Shown here piece after piece: positions 1 to 6,565 of a DNA stretch of 31,448 bases. The notes beneath the pieces were generated by a model. It saw nothing but the letters and a program-made list of their open reading frames with translations, had not been told where the DNA came from and searched no databases. The first letter of the stretch is position 1. Each line of letters begins with the position of its first letter. The DNA comes from a virus. A program made the translations under genes and the position numbers. The stretch spans positions 1 through 31,448 of IMG/VR virus record IMGVR_UViG_3300046369_000041; one strand, given 5' to 3'.

Positions 1-225
1 ATAATGCGTTATGGCCCGAGAAACATTCTTTTGAGGAACTTGAAGCAATACGCCAAGCGGATAGATATACTTTTAGTGGTCAGTATTTACAAATTCCGTC
101 GCCTCCAGAGGGTGGAGAGTGGAGAAAAGATTGGTTTAATATTATACACAGAGCCGAGTTACCGAGCGATATATCTTTTGAAATGTATATCGATGGCGCT
201 TATACCAAAGACACGAGAAACGATC
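1..225. repeat. Left copy of the 225-bp terminal overlap
   Basis: Positions 1-225 align without gaps to 31224-31448. Seven mismatches lie at 2, 29, 36, 53, 68, 95 and 98; positions 99-225 (127 bases) are identical. The repeat lies inside terL, so the window is a circle opened within that gene. It is best read as an assembly overlap rather than a biological terminal repeat. Confidence 0.93.
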
Positions 226-656
226 CGACGGGAATACAAATAAGCGGTAAAAGTGGCGACAATCTTTACATATTTAAAAGCATTGATAAGTATTTAGAGA
301 TGCCTGAACTAAAAAACTTTGTTACCTCTTTTGTGCAATCGTGTGGCGTTCCAATATCTCAAATATTAGTCGAGCCTAAAGCATCCGGGAAATCACTTGT
401 GCAGCTATTAAGGCGTGAAACTAGATACAATGTATCGGAAATAAAAACTAACTTTGTTAGATACTCTAAAATCGAACGAGCGAGAGCATCCTCGCCATTT
501 ATTGAAGGCGGTAGAGTTTTTATAGTTAAAGATAATTGGAATGATGCGTTTTTACAACAAGTTAGCACGTTTCCAAATGCTAAACACGATGAACACATTG
601 ACGTAACTTCCTACGCTATCGAAAGGAATTTAATTAACAACTTTTTTGTAGTTTAA
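3..656 (+). CDS. terL: Large terminase subunit, C-terminal part (nuclease domain)
   Basis: This is the C-terminal half of the packaging motor that cuts concatemeric DNA; its 5' part is at 30521-31448. Reading starts in phase at base 3, equivalent to residue 236 of a 452-residue protein. Candidate metal ligands of the RNase H-like nuclease fold are D299 (YIDGAYTKD), E359 (LVEPKASGKS) and D431 or D435 (KHDEHIDVTSY), in the order and spacing usual for terminase nucleases. Joining 30521-31223 to 1-656 gives one uninterrupted frame of 453 codons. The left-end allele differs from the right-end copy only at silent positions. The portal follows 51 bp downstream, the usual packaging-to-head order. Confidence 0.93.
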   Translation, partial: NALWPEKHSFEELEAIRQADRYTFSGQYLQIPSPPEGGEWRKDWFNIIHRAELPSDISFEMYIDGAYTKDTRNDPTGIQISGKSGDNLYIFKSIDKYLEMPELKNFVTSFVQSCGVPISQILVEPKASGKSLVQLLRRETRYNVSEIKTNFVRYSKIERARASSPFIEGGRVFIVKDNWNDAFLQQVSTFPNAKHDEHIDVTSYAIERNLINNFFVV

Positions 657-674
657 AAACAATTTTAAATTTTG

Positions 675-682
675 TATTTTTA
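675..682 (+). promoter_or_regulatory. Putative promoter -7 box upstream of portal
   Basis: TATTTTTA followed by CG and an A-run lies 25 bases before the portal ATG, in the only gap between terL and the head genes. It resembles the Bacteroidetes TAnnTTTG element and recurs before other late genes (3279, 7030, 7463, 15781). No well-placed -33 TTG was found. Confidence 0.45.
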
Positions 683-707
683 CGAAAATTTTATATTACT
701 TTAAAAT

Positions 708-2435
708 ATGGCATCTTTCTTTGACCGATTCAATTTTTCAAAAAAAAATCAAAACACAAACGAGCAATATAACAGAGCCATTTATAATTGGCTAGGTAAT
801 TCTGTTCTTTGGAACAATGAGAATGATGATTCTTATATTACGGAAGGTTATCAAAAAAATGCAACAATATATTCTTTGATAAATTTAATCACAAAGGCGG
901 CAACAACAATTCCGTTTCAAGTTTATGAAAAGACAAACGAAAACGATTATAAAAGATATAAGGCTTTAACATCAGGAATAATGGATTCAGCGTCTATACA
1001 AAAGGCGTCGTTATTGCAAAAAAACGCATTGGTTGAATTACAAGATACTGAATTACATAAAATATTAGAGCGACCAAATCCGGCACAATCTTACAACGCT
1101 TGGCTAACTGAATTAATTGCTTTTGGTAAATTAACCGGTAATAGATACATTTACGGAATTGGCCCTGATACTGGAGCAAACGTTGGTAAATTTACTGAGT
1201 TGTATGTTATGCCGTCGCAAGTGATGGAGATTATATCTAATGGTATAATGGAACCGGTATCAAAATATAAATTAGAATACAACGGAACAAAATATATTGA
1301 CGCATCTGAAATATGCCACATTAAAGACTTCAATCCTTACTACGATGGTACTGGCTCACATATGTACGGACAATCGCCATTAAGAGCGGGTTTGCGTTCA
1401 TTAACAACAAACAATGAAGCCGTACAAACGGGAGTAAAATATTTACAAAACCAAACTGCAAGAGGTTTATTAACTTCTGAGATGGGCGACATTAACGAGG
1501 TACAAGCGCAACAATTAAAAGATAAATTTAGACGTCAGCATCAAGGCTCAGACAATGCCGGAGATATTATCATAACTCCAAATAAAATGTCTTGGGTTAA
1601 TTTTGGATTAAATGCGTCTGATGTTTCTTTAATAGCGCAGTACAACGCATCAATAAAAGATTTGTGTAATATTTACAATGTACCGGTACAATTACTAAAC
1701 AATACTGAATCATCTTCTTATAACAATATGAAAGAGGCAAAAAAGGCATTGTATCAAAACGCAGTTATCCCAGAACTAATAAAAATTAAAGACGAATTAA
1801 ATAGATGGTTGGCGCCTAAATATGGCGACAAACTTTGTATTGAGTTTGATTTTTCTGTAATACCGGAGATGCAAGAGGAAACTGAAAAGATTGTAAATCA
1901 GTTATCAAAAGCGTGGTGGATTACTCCAAATGAAAAGCGTTCTGCAATGAACTACGGAAAGGATGAAGAAAATACTCAATTAGACGATTACTTTATACCG
2001 GCTAATTTAATTCCAACAAATCCAAGTGATATTGATTTACCTATTGAGCCAATAGATTTAGACGTAAACAAGTTTTTAGGTCAAAAAAAAAACGAAATAA
2101 TTAAGGCAGAAACCTATAATAATTATCCTCAATCTGCGACTAATAACGCTAAAAGGATGATTGAATGGCGTGATAAGTATGGGCGTGATGTTGTTACTGC
2201 CGGAACTGAGGTTGGTTGGCGTAGAGCATCGCAACTGGCAAACAGAGAAAATATTTCTTTAGATGTTGTTAAAAGAATGGCGCAATTTAATCGCCACAGA
2301 GAAAACGCAAAGATAGATCCTAAATATAAGGGAGAGCCCTGGAAGGATAATGGCTACGTTGCCTGGAACTTATGGGGTGGAACTGCCGGGGTTGATTGGG
2401 CAATTAGAGAAGTAAACAAATTAAAAGACGACTAA
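708..2435 (+). CDS. Portal protein, HK97 type, with extra C-terminal domain
   Basis: The portal forms the dodecameric ring at the capsid vertex through which DNA enters and leaves. Residues about 1-440 look like an HK97/phage-portal protein: an N-terminal YQKNATIYSLINLITKAA segment, the SPLRAG and LLTSEMGD region, and the QYNASIKDLCNIYNVPVQLL region typical of the family. Residues about 475-575 form a separate domain rich in W and R (AKRMIEWRDKYGRD, VGWRRASQLAN, VKRMAQFNRHREN, AWNLWGGTAGVDWA). I recognise this as an appended module found on various phage head proteins, often proteases. At 575 residues the protein is longer than simple HK97 portals. It sits between terL and the MuF gene and is in the same frame as the latter, separated by one stop codon. 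Confidence 0.92.
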   Translation: MASFFDRFNFSKKNQNTNEQYNRAIYNWLGNSVLWNNENDDSYITEGYQKNATIYSLINLITKAATTIPFQVYEKTNENDYKRYKALTSGIMDSASIQKASLLQKNALVELQDTELHKILERPNPAQSYNAWLTELIAFGKLTGNRYIYGIGPDTGANVGKFTELYVMPSQVMEIISNGIMEPVSKYKLEYNGTKYIDASEICHIKDFNPYYDGTGSHMYGQSPLRAGLRSLTTNNEAVQTGVKYLQNQTARGLLTSEMGDINEVQAQQLKDKFRRQHQGSDNAGDIIITPNKMSWVNFGLNASDVSLIAQYNASIKDLCNIYNVPVQLLNNTESSSYNNMKEAKKALYQNAVIPELIKIKDELNRWLAPKYGDKLCIEFDFSVIPEMQEETEKIVNQLSKAWWITPNEKRSAMNYGKDEENTQLDDYFIPANLIPTNPSDIDLPIEPIDLDVNKFLGQKKNEIIKAETYNNYPQSATNNAKRMIEWRDKYGRDVVTAGTEVGWRRASQLANRENISLDVVKRMAQFNRHRENAKIDPKYKGEPWKDNGYVAWNLWGGTAGVDWAIREVNKLKDD

Positions 2436-3272
2436 TTGAGGTTAGACAAAGACAAATGGCAAAAGGCTTTTGAAAAGGAATTAGACAAGGCCGAAAAAAG
2501 GCAATCCTCTAAAGTAAGGCGATACTATAAAGAGCAATATTTTAAAGGTGTTAATTCATTTTTATCTGCAAACCAAACAGATTTTCAATTATTATTTAAT
2601 ACAAGTGATATAATTAAAATTTATCGTGATTTATACGAGGATATTGGTTTACAATTTGCCAAATGGTATGCAAGAAATTTTGATAAATACATAAAAAAGG
2701 GAGTTAATCCAAACCAATTTGTTGATCAATGGGCTAACACATTTGCAGCTTTAGGCTCTGCCGTAGGTGCTGAAAGAGTTACTTTAGTAAGTGGAACGGC
2801 AAAAGTAACGCTTGTAAAAGTTACTCAAAATCTACTAACTGATATTGAATTTCAAAATACTGGTATTGACGAAAAGACTAGAATACTAAGGAGTCAATTT
2901 ACAAAGTATTCTGCGTTTCAGGCGCAAAGACTTGTTAGAACAGAGGCCACAAACGCCGCAAATTTCGCAACAATTAAATCTGCTGAAACAATATTTCCCG
3001 CTGAAGATTTACAAAAAGAATGGATTGCAGCAACAGACGAGAGAACAAGGCCAACACATAGGGCCATAAATGGTATTGTAATAAATCAAACAGATTTATT
3101 CAGCGTTGGAGATAGTTTAATGATGTACCCAGGAGATTCAAGAGGATCGGCTAAAGAGGTCATTAATTGCCGTTGTTCAATAGCGCCATTTCCAAAAGAA
3201 AACGCACAAGCGACCGGAGAAATATCCGACATTGGTTTTGGTGTTTCATTTGGTGCAAATCAAAAAATTTAA
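2436..3272 (+). CDS. Minor head protein, Mu F / SPP1 gp7-like
   Basis: This is a minor capsid protein of the MuF family, acting at or near the portal during head assembly and possibly injected with DNA. The family signature is in the C-terminal half: RTEATNAANFATIKSAE, then EWIAATDERTRPTHRAING, then the terminal NCRCSIAPFPK. The length of 278 residues fits short family members. The start is TTG at 2436, immediately after the portal TAA and in the same frame; no in-frame ATG occurs before the conserved region, so a TTG start, termination-reinitiation or readthrough all remain possible. The protease gene follows behind a promoter-like box. Confidence 0.88.
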   Translation: MRLDKDKWQKAFEKELDKAEKRQSSKVRRYYKEQYFKGVNSFLSANQTDFQLLFNTSDIIKIYRDLYEDIGLQFAKWYARNFDKYIKKGVNPNQFVDQWANTFAALGSAVGAERVTLVSGTAKVTLVKVTQNLLTDIEFQNTGIDEKTRILRSQFTKYSAFQAQRLVRTEATNAANFATIKSAETIFPAEDLQKEWIAATDERTRPTHRAINGIVINQTDLFSVGDSLMMYPGDSRGSAKEVINCRCSIAPFPKENAQATGEISDIGFGVSFGANQKI

Positions 3273-3278
3273 AAATCG

Positions 3279-3286
3279 TATATTTA
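3279..3286 (+). promoter_or_regulatory. Putative promoter -7 box upstream of protease/capsid
   Basis: TATATTTA followed by CAAAAA lies 15 bases before the protease ATG at 3302. It matches the TATnTTTAC motif shared with other late-gene upstream regions. A TTTG occurs at 3249-3252, but the spacing is longer than usual. Confidence 0.5.
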
Positions 3287-3301
3287 CAAAAATTTTTCTA
3301 T

Positions 3302-3991
3302 ATGAATACAATTCTTTATAAAGCGGCTCCGGTTGGAGAGTTAATCGATGCGGATGAAAAAGCCGGAATCATAAAAGGTTACGGATCATTCTTTGGAAAC
3401 AAAGATTCTGATTCTGATATAATTATGAAAGGCGCATACAAAAAGACAATCGCCGAGAATGGCTCTAGGGTTAAATATTTATATCAACACGATATGAATC
3501 AACCAATCGGTAAAATGACTGAACTTTATGAGGATGACAAAGGTTTAGTTTTTGTTGCAGAGATTGCTAAAACGCAACTAGGGAAAGATGTTGTTGAGTT
3601 GATGAAAAGCGGAGTAATAACCGAAAATAGTGTAGGTATATTGCCAATCCAAAAGCAAGACAAGGGAGATTATAGAGAAATCAACGAGGTTAAACTATAT
3701 GAAATTAGCGCCGTTACTTTGGCAGCTAATGACCAAGCTAAAATATTAGATGTAAAAGGGAACGTAGATTTAGAAAAAGTTTCTAAGCGATACGATAGCC
3801 TTTCTAAACTATTGCGCAAAGGCGAAATTTCAGACGAGATGGGTTACGCTATTGAAGCAGAAGTATTAAAATTAAAATCATTATTTATTGAGTTCACGAA
3901 GCCGACAGAAATTATCACTTCGCCGAATGTTGAAGTAAAAAGCAATGATTCAGAAGTGTATAATTATTTATTAAATTCATTAAATTCATAA
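3302..3991 (+). CDS. Prohead (HK97-type, S78 family) maturation protease
   Basis: This serine protease cleaves scaffold or capsid delta domains during prohead maturation. The 229-residue protein shows the expected order IKGYGSFFGNKDSDSDII, then YLYQHDMNQPIGKM with candidate catalytic H63, then GVITENSVGI with candidate nucleophile S110, then EVKLYEISAVTLAAN with a possible acidic partner at E134. I chose ATG 3302 rather than the upstream in-frame extension at 3167, because that extension overlaps the MuF gene and 3302 follows a promoter-like box. The region after residue about 150 is helical and charged and may act as a scaffold. The gene lies 4 bp before the capsid gene. Confidence 0.92.
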   Translation: MNTILYKAAPVGELIDADEKAGIIKGYGSFFGNKDSDSDIIMKGAYKKTIAENGSRVKYLYQHDMNQPIGKMTELYEDDKGLVFVAEIAKTQLGKDVVELMKSGVITENSVGILPIQKQDKGDYREINEVKLYEISAVTLAANDQAKILDVKGNVDLEKVSKRYDSLSKLLRKGEISDEMGYAIEAEVLKLKSLFIEFTKPTEIITSPNVEVKSNDSEVYNYLLNSLNS

Positions 3992-3995
3992 AAAA

Positions 3996-5189
3996 ATGAA
4001 CGAAGAACTAAAAGGTCAATTAGACGGAATAAGCAAGTCTATTGACGCAAAGATTGAAAAATCTAATTCAGACGTTGTAAACAACGTTGTTGAAAAAGCT
4101 AACGAGATTGTAAAATCAGAAGTAAGCGGAATGGCTACTAAATTAAACGAGCGTTTAGACGCTATGGAAGTAGCAAACAAAAAACAATTCAATAGCCAAA
4201 AGAAAGTAACTTTTAAAAGTGCTTTAAAAGAGGCGTTAGATAATGGAGCGGTTGATGGAATTGCAAAAGGTAATTCAAGAAGCGCATCATTTGAATTAAA
4301 AGCTGATATGACTGTTGCAGCTGATTTTACCGGAGAGGTAATTCCGGCGGACAGAGTACCGGGTTATAAGTTTGATCCAACGAGACCAGTTCACGTTAGA
4401 CAATTACTAGCTACCGGTTCAACTCAATCTGATGTTGTAAGATATGTAAAAGAATCAGGATATTCTAATGGCGCTGCTGCAACTGCTGAAGGTGCAACTT
4501 TAGGACAGTCTGACTTTGATATGACTGCTGCTGATGCTAACGTAAGAAAAATCGGAACTTACTTCCGTATTTCTGAGGAAATGTTAGCTGATACGCCTCA
4601 ATTAACTTCATACCTATCTGCTAGAGCACCTGAGAAACTTTTAGAAGTGGAAGATGCTCAAATATTAAGCGGAGATGGAACTGGTGCTAATTTAAGCGGT
4701 ATCATTACTGATGCAGCTGACTTTGATGTATCTGCAAGTGGTGCATTTTATCAGTCTGTTGAGTCTGCAAATGAGTTTGACGTAATCGTTGCTGCATTAA
4801 ATCAATTATCATTATTGAATTATAGCGCTGACTGTATTATGTTAAATCCTACTGACTTTAACAAAATCTTATTGTTAAAAGATTCAACTAACAAATACTT
4901 AAAAGACCAAGTTTATAACGGATTACAACCTTCTTTTTCAGGAGTTAAAGTAATTCAGAACACTGCTATCGCTGCGGGAACTTTCTTAATCGGAAACTTC
5001 GGTATTGGTACTCAGTTATGGGTTAGACAAGGTGTAAACGTTGAATTCTTTAGAGAAGATGGAACTAACGTAAGAGATGGATTTGTAACTGTTAGAGTAA
5101 GCGAAAGAGTTGCTTTAACAAACTACTTGCCAAATGCGTTTGTAAATGGAACTTTCTCAACTGCAATCGCAGCATTAGAGACTCCATAA
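3996..5189 (+). CDS. Major capsid protein, HK97 fold
   Basis: This is the main shell protein. Residues 1 to about 85 are a charged, coiled-coil-like segment (MNEELKGQLDGISKSIDAKI onward), the expected scaffolding delta domain removed by the upstream protease. From about residue 105 the HK97 pattern is clear: GEVIPADRVPGYKFDPTRPV, VRYVKESGYSNGAAATAEGA, GTYFRISEEMLADTPQL, the ILSGDGTGANLSGI loop, and the C-terminal GVNVEFFREDGTNVRDG. The length of 397 residues is normal for the family. ATG 3996 follows an A-rich tract and no Shine-Dalgarno sequence. A strong hairpin terminator closes the transcription unit at 5213. Confidence 0.95.
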   Translation: MNEELKGQLDGISKSIDAKIEKSNSDVVNNVVEKANEIVKSEVSGMATKLNERLDAMEVANKKQFNSQKKVTFKSALKEALDNGAVDGIAKGNSRSASFELKADMTVAADFTGEVIPADRVPGYKFDPTRPVHVRQLLATGSTQSDVVRYVKESGYSNGAAATAEGATLGQSDFDMTAADANVRKIGTYFRISEEMLADTPQLTSYLSARAPEKLLEVEDAQILSGDGTGANLSGIITDAADFDVSASGAFYQSVESANEFDVIVAALNQLSLLNYSADCIMLNPTDFNKILLLKDSTNKYLKDQVYNGLQPSFSGVKVIQNTAIAAGTFLIGNFGIGTQLWVRQGVNVEFFREDGTNVRDGFVTVRVSERVALTNYLPNAFVNGTFSTAIAALETP

Positions 5190-5212
5190 TAACTAAAATA
5201 ATTTATTTTAAG

Positions 5213-5243
5213 AGGCCTGGATTAATTTCTAGGCCTTTTTTTT
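5213..5243 (+). terminator. Rho-independent-type terminator after major capsid gene
   Basis: AGGCCT (5213-5218) pairs with AGGCCT (5231-5236) across a 12-base loop, followed by a run of nine T. It separates the highly expressed head operon from the accessory island. Confidence 0.85.
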
Positions 5244-5260
5244 GCGTTAAAAACTAAAAA

Positions 5261-5294
5261 TATTTTTTTAATTAAAGATATTTTTTTATATTGC
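5261..5294 (+). promoter_or_regulatory. Poly-T type promoter-like element before accessory island
   Basis: TATTTTTTTAATTAAAG is followed by ATATTTTTTTATATTGCGG. It is nearly the same string as at 23011-23044 and resembles 21775-21809, both before early genes. The -7-like part is TATATTGC at 5287-5294, 22 bases before the next ATG. Conservation between distant intergenic regions supports a promoter role. Confidence 0.55.
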
Positions 5295-5316
5295 GGTAAA
5301 TTTAAAAACAAACAAA

Positions 5317-5403
5317 ATGAAAAAACTACAAACATTGGTATTGATTTTAGCGCCTAGCTATTTTATTGTCAGATTATTAACCGGATTAATTTTTAACGTA
5401 TAA
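5317..5403 (+). CDS. 28-residue hydrophobic peptide (single membrane segment)
   Basis: The peptide begins MKKLQTLVLILAPSYFIV and ends RLLTGLIFNV: a basic start followed by one membrane-length hydrophobic stretch covering most of the chain. It has its own A-rich start region and lies just downstream of a promoter-like element. Its TAA overlaps the next ATG (TAATG at 5401-5405), a coupling used repeatedly in this genome, which favours a translated ORF over a chance one. Its function is unknown; a small membrane effector or a leader coupling translation to the DUF3310 gene is possible. Confidence 0.55.
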   Translation: MKKLQTLVLILAPSYFIVRLLTGLIFNV

Positions 5404-5621
5404 TGAGCAAGACACCAAAACACTACGACAATAACGCAAACTATGACGTCATAGATATAGCAAACGATTACAATTTATCCTTTGCTAGAGGTAACGCCGT
5501 TAAATACATTGTAAGGGCGGGAGTAAAAAAACAAGACACAGAGATTGAGGATTTAGAAAAGGCGATTACTTGTTTAGAAAGAGAGATTAATTACCTAGAA
5601 AAAAAGAAGTTATGTGTATAG
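5403..5621 (+). CDS. DUF3310 family protein
   Basis: This 72-residue protein matches the DUF3310 pattern common in phages: HYDNNANYDVIDIANDYNLS, then FARGNAVKYIVRAGVKK, then EIEDLEKAITCLEREINYLE. The family has been annotated as nucleotide-kinase-like, but I know of no firm biochemical role. The ATG overlaps the stop of the preceding peptide, and the 3' end overlaps the next gene by 10 bases, so it is part of a tightly packed three-gene unit. Confidence 0.82.
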   Translation: MSKTPKHYDNNANYDVIDIANDYNLSFARGNAVKYIVRAGVKKQDTEIEDLEKAITCLEREINYLEKKKLCV

Positions 5622-5749
5622 TTGACCACGAATTAAACGAGCATTTAGATTCTTTAGAGGAAAAAAGCGAATGTATGGAGTGCGGAGTTGATGTTTCTTT
5701 AGGAAAACATTATTGTTGTTTCAGTTGTTTGAACGCATCTAATAGGTAA
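5612..5749 (+). CDS. 45-residue zinc-ribbon-like peptide
   Basis: The protein starts MCIVDHELNEHLDSLEEKSE and contains CMECGVDVSLGKHYCCFSC. The CxxC pair followed by a second cysteine cluster is typical of a treble-clef or zinc-ribbon fold. It overlaps the DUF3310 gene by 10 bases. Its stop codon lies inside the 5' arm of a large hairpin (5747-5794). The partner and function are unknown; small zinc-binding peptides of this kind are often DNA- or protein-binding accessory factors in phages. Confidence 0.62.
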   Translation: MCIVDHELNEHLDSLEEKSECMECGVDVSLGKHYCCFSCLNASNR

Positions 5750-5794
5750 CGATGTCGTGTAACAGGTCGTTTTAATGCCTGTTACATATTGTTA
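5747..5794 (+). repeat. attC-like hairpin upstream of the RNA-ligase cassette
   Basis: Inner stem TGTAACAGG (5758-5766) pairs perfectly with CCTGTTACA (5778-5786) around the loop TCGTTTTAATG. An outer stem TAACGAT (5747-5753) pairs with ATTGTTA (5788-5794) with one G-U pair. The spacers are unequal: four bases on the 5' side and one on the 3' side. Outer AAC/GTT, asymmetric unpaired bases and an inner stem are the general architecture of integron attC sites, although the strict 7-base core consensus is not met. Confidence 0.5.
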
Positions 5795-5804
5795 GCATTA
5801 GTAC
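5791..5804 (+). repeat. Left arm of the cassette inverted repeat
   Basis: GTTAGCATTAGTAC here is the reverse complement, with one mismatch, of GTATTAATGCTAAC at 6381-6394. The pair encloses exactly the RNA-ligase gene. Complementarity between the first bases of a cassette and the inverse core at its end is a known property of integron gene cassettes. Confidence 0.6.
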
Positions 5805-5832
5805 GGATTATTAACATAAAAACTTAAATAGA

Positions 5833-6381
5833 ATGAAAAAATTAAGCACATTATTTAAAAAAGACCCTAACGATTTAGGGAGAGTAATTAATGAAGTAAA
5901 CCCTGAAAACGAATGGGCTTTTACTGATGGAATACCAACACGTAAATTTGATGGTACAAGCTGTGCTATTATTAATGGTGAACTATACAAAAGGTTTGAT
6001 TTAAAGAAAGGTAGAACCTTACCACAAAACGCTATACCTTGCCAAGAACCCGATAATAAAAGCGGACATCACCCACATTGGGTAAAATGCGAACGTGAAG
6101 ACAATAGTAATAAATGGCACTTTGTAGCTTTTGACCATTTGGAAAATAAAGAAGATGGTACTTATGAACTTTGTGGTAAAAAAGTACAAGGAAACCCTGA
6201 AAAGATTGAGGGACACAAGTTAATTAAGCACGGTTCAGAAAGATTAAGTTTAGAAGATGATTCTTTTGAATACATAAGGCAATACTTAACTGAAAACGAT
6301 ATTGAAGGTATTGTATTTCATCATAGAAATGATGATAGAATGTGTAAGATTAGAAAATCTGATTTTGGAATACGTAGGTAG
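5833..6381 (+). CDS. ATP-dependent RNA ligase-like protein
   Basis: The protein is a nucleotidyltransferase of the covalent ligase superfamily, predicted to seal RNA ends through a lysyl-AMP intermediate. Motif I is K38-F-D-G at TRKFDGTSCAI, followed by LYKRFDLKKGR. The central YELCGKKVQGNPEK, the late EGIVFHH (motif IV-like) and the terminal KIRKSDFG (motif V-like) are in family order. At 182 residues it is short and appears to be only the nucleotidyltransferase core, like compact RNA ligase 1/DUF5565-type phage proteins. It stands alone between inverted repeats and hairpins, with no neighbour of related function. A repair role against host RNA-cleaving defences is plausible but inferred. 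Confidence 0.85.
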   Translation: MKKLSTLFKKDPNDLGRVINEVNPENEWAFTDGIPTRKFDGTSCAIINGELYKRFDLKKGRTLPQNAIPCQEPDNKSGHHPHWVKCEREDNSNKWHFVAFDHLENKEDGTYELCGKKVQGNPEKIEGHKLIKHGSERLSLEDDSFEYIRQYLTENDIEGIVFHHRNDDRMCKIRKSDFGIRR

Positions 6382-6394
6382 TATTAATGCTAAC
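6381..6394 (+). repeat. Right arm of the cassette inverted repeat
   Basis: GTATTAATGCTAAC begins on the last base of the RNA-ligase stop codon and matches the reverse complement of 5791-5804 in 13 of 14 positions. It also forms the outer 5' edge of the long structured element that follows. Confidence 0.6.
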
Positions 6395-6520
6395 GGCAAA
6401 GAATAAAATTAGTAAGGGGTGGAGGTTAAAAACTCCCGACTCATAGGTAGCTATAATCTTGTCCATATCCTATGCCAAGCCCGTAGGTTATAGACCCCTT
6501 ATTATTTTTATTTATTGTTG
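6390..6520 (+). ncRNA. Long folded element after the RNA ligase (attC-like or structured RNA)
   Basis: A stem of about 20 bp, with one mismatch and two G-U pairs, joins 6401-6420 with 6494-6513. It includes the strong pairing TAAGGGGT (6413-6420) with ACCCCTTA (6494-6501). Weaker pairing continues outward towards CTAAC (6390-6394) and GTTG (6517-6520). Inside, GGAG/CTCC (6421-6424/6433-6436) and CATAGG/CCTATG (6442-6447/6469-6474) form hairpins. CTATAATC (6451-6458) can also pair with GGTTATAG (6486-6493), giving a possible pseudoknot. No ORF fits here. It may act as recombination-site DNA, as RNA, or both; it is not a tRNA. Confidence 0.5.
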
Positions 6521-6545
6521 TATGTCTTTTTTAATTGCATACAAC
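6517..6545 (+). repeat. Hairpin with the same loop type
   Basis: GTTGTATG (6517-6524) pairs perfectly with CATACAAC (6538-6545) around TCTTTTTTAATTG. The loop resembles that of the 5758-5786 hairpin (TCGTTTTAATG) while the stem sequence is different, suggesting a related element with compensatory stem change. Confidence 0.5.
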
Positions 6546-6565
6546 GAATTGTAATATGAAAAGTT

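Noticed and set aside
1-225. True terminal direct repeats of a linear virion genome
   Set aside because: The repeat is internal to terL, the copies carry silent differences, and the exact part is 127 bases, which fits an assembly overlap better than a phage end structure.
3167-3301. Longer start for the prohead protease
   Set aside because: The extension overlaps the MuF gene by about 100 bases in another frame, is rich in R, K, S and W unlike the family, and crosses a promoter-like box; ATG 3302 fits the family start.
6413-6501. tRNA-like or known self-cleaving ribozyme fold after the RNA ligase
   Set aside because: The 8-bp end stem and small D-arm-like hairpin resemble a tRNA at first sight, but there is no five-base anticodon stem with seven-base loop and no TTCRA-type T loop. 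No hammerhead (CUGAUGA/GAAA), twister or HDV core is visible.
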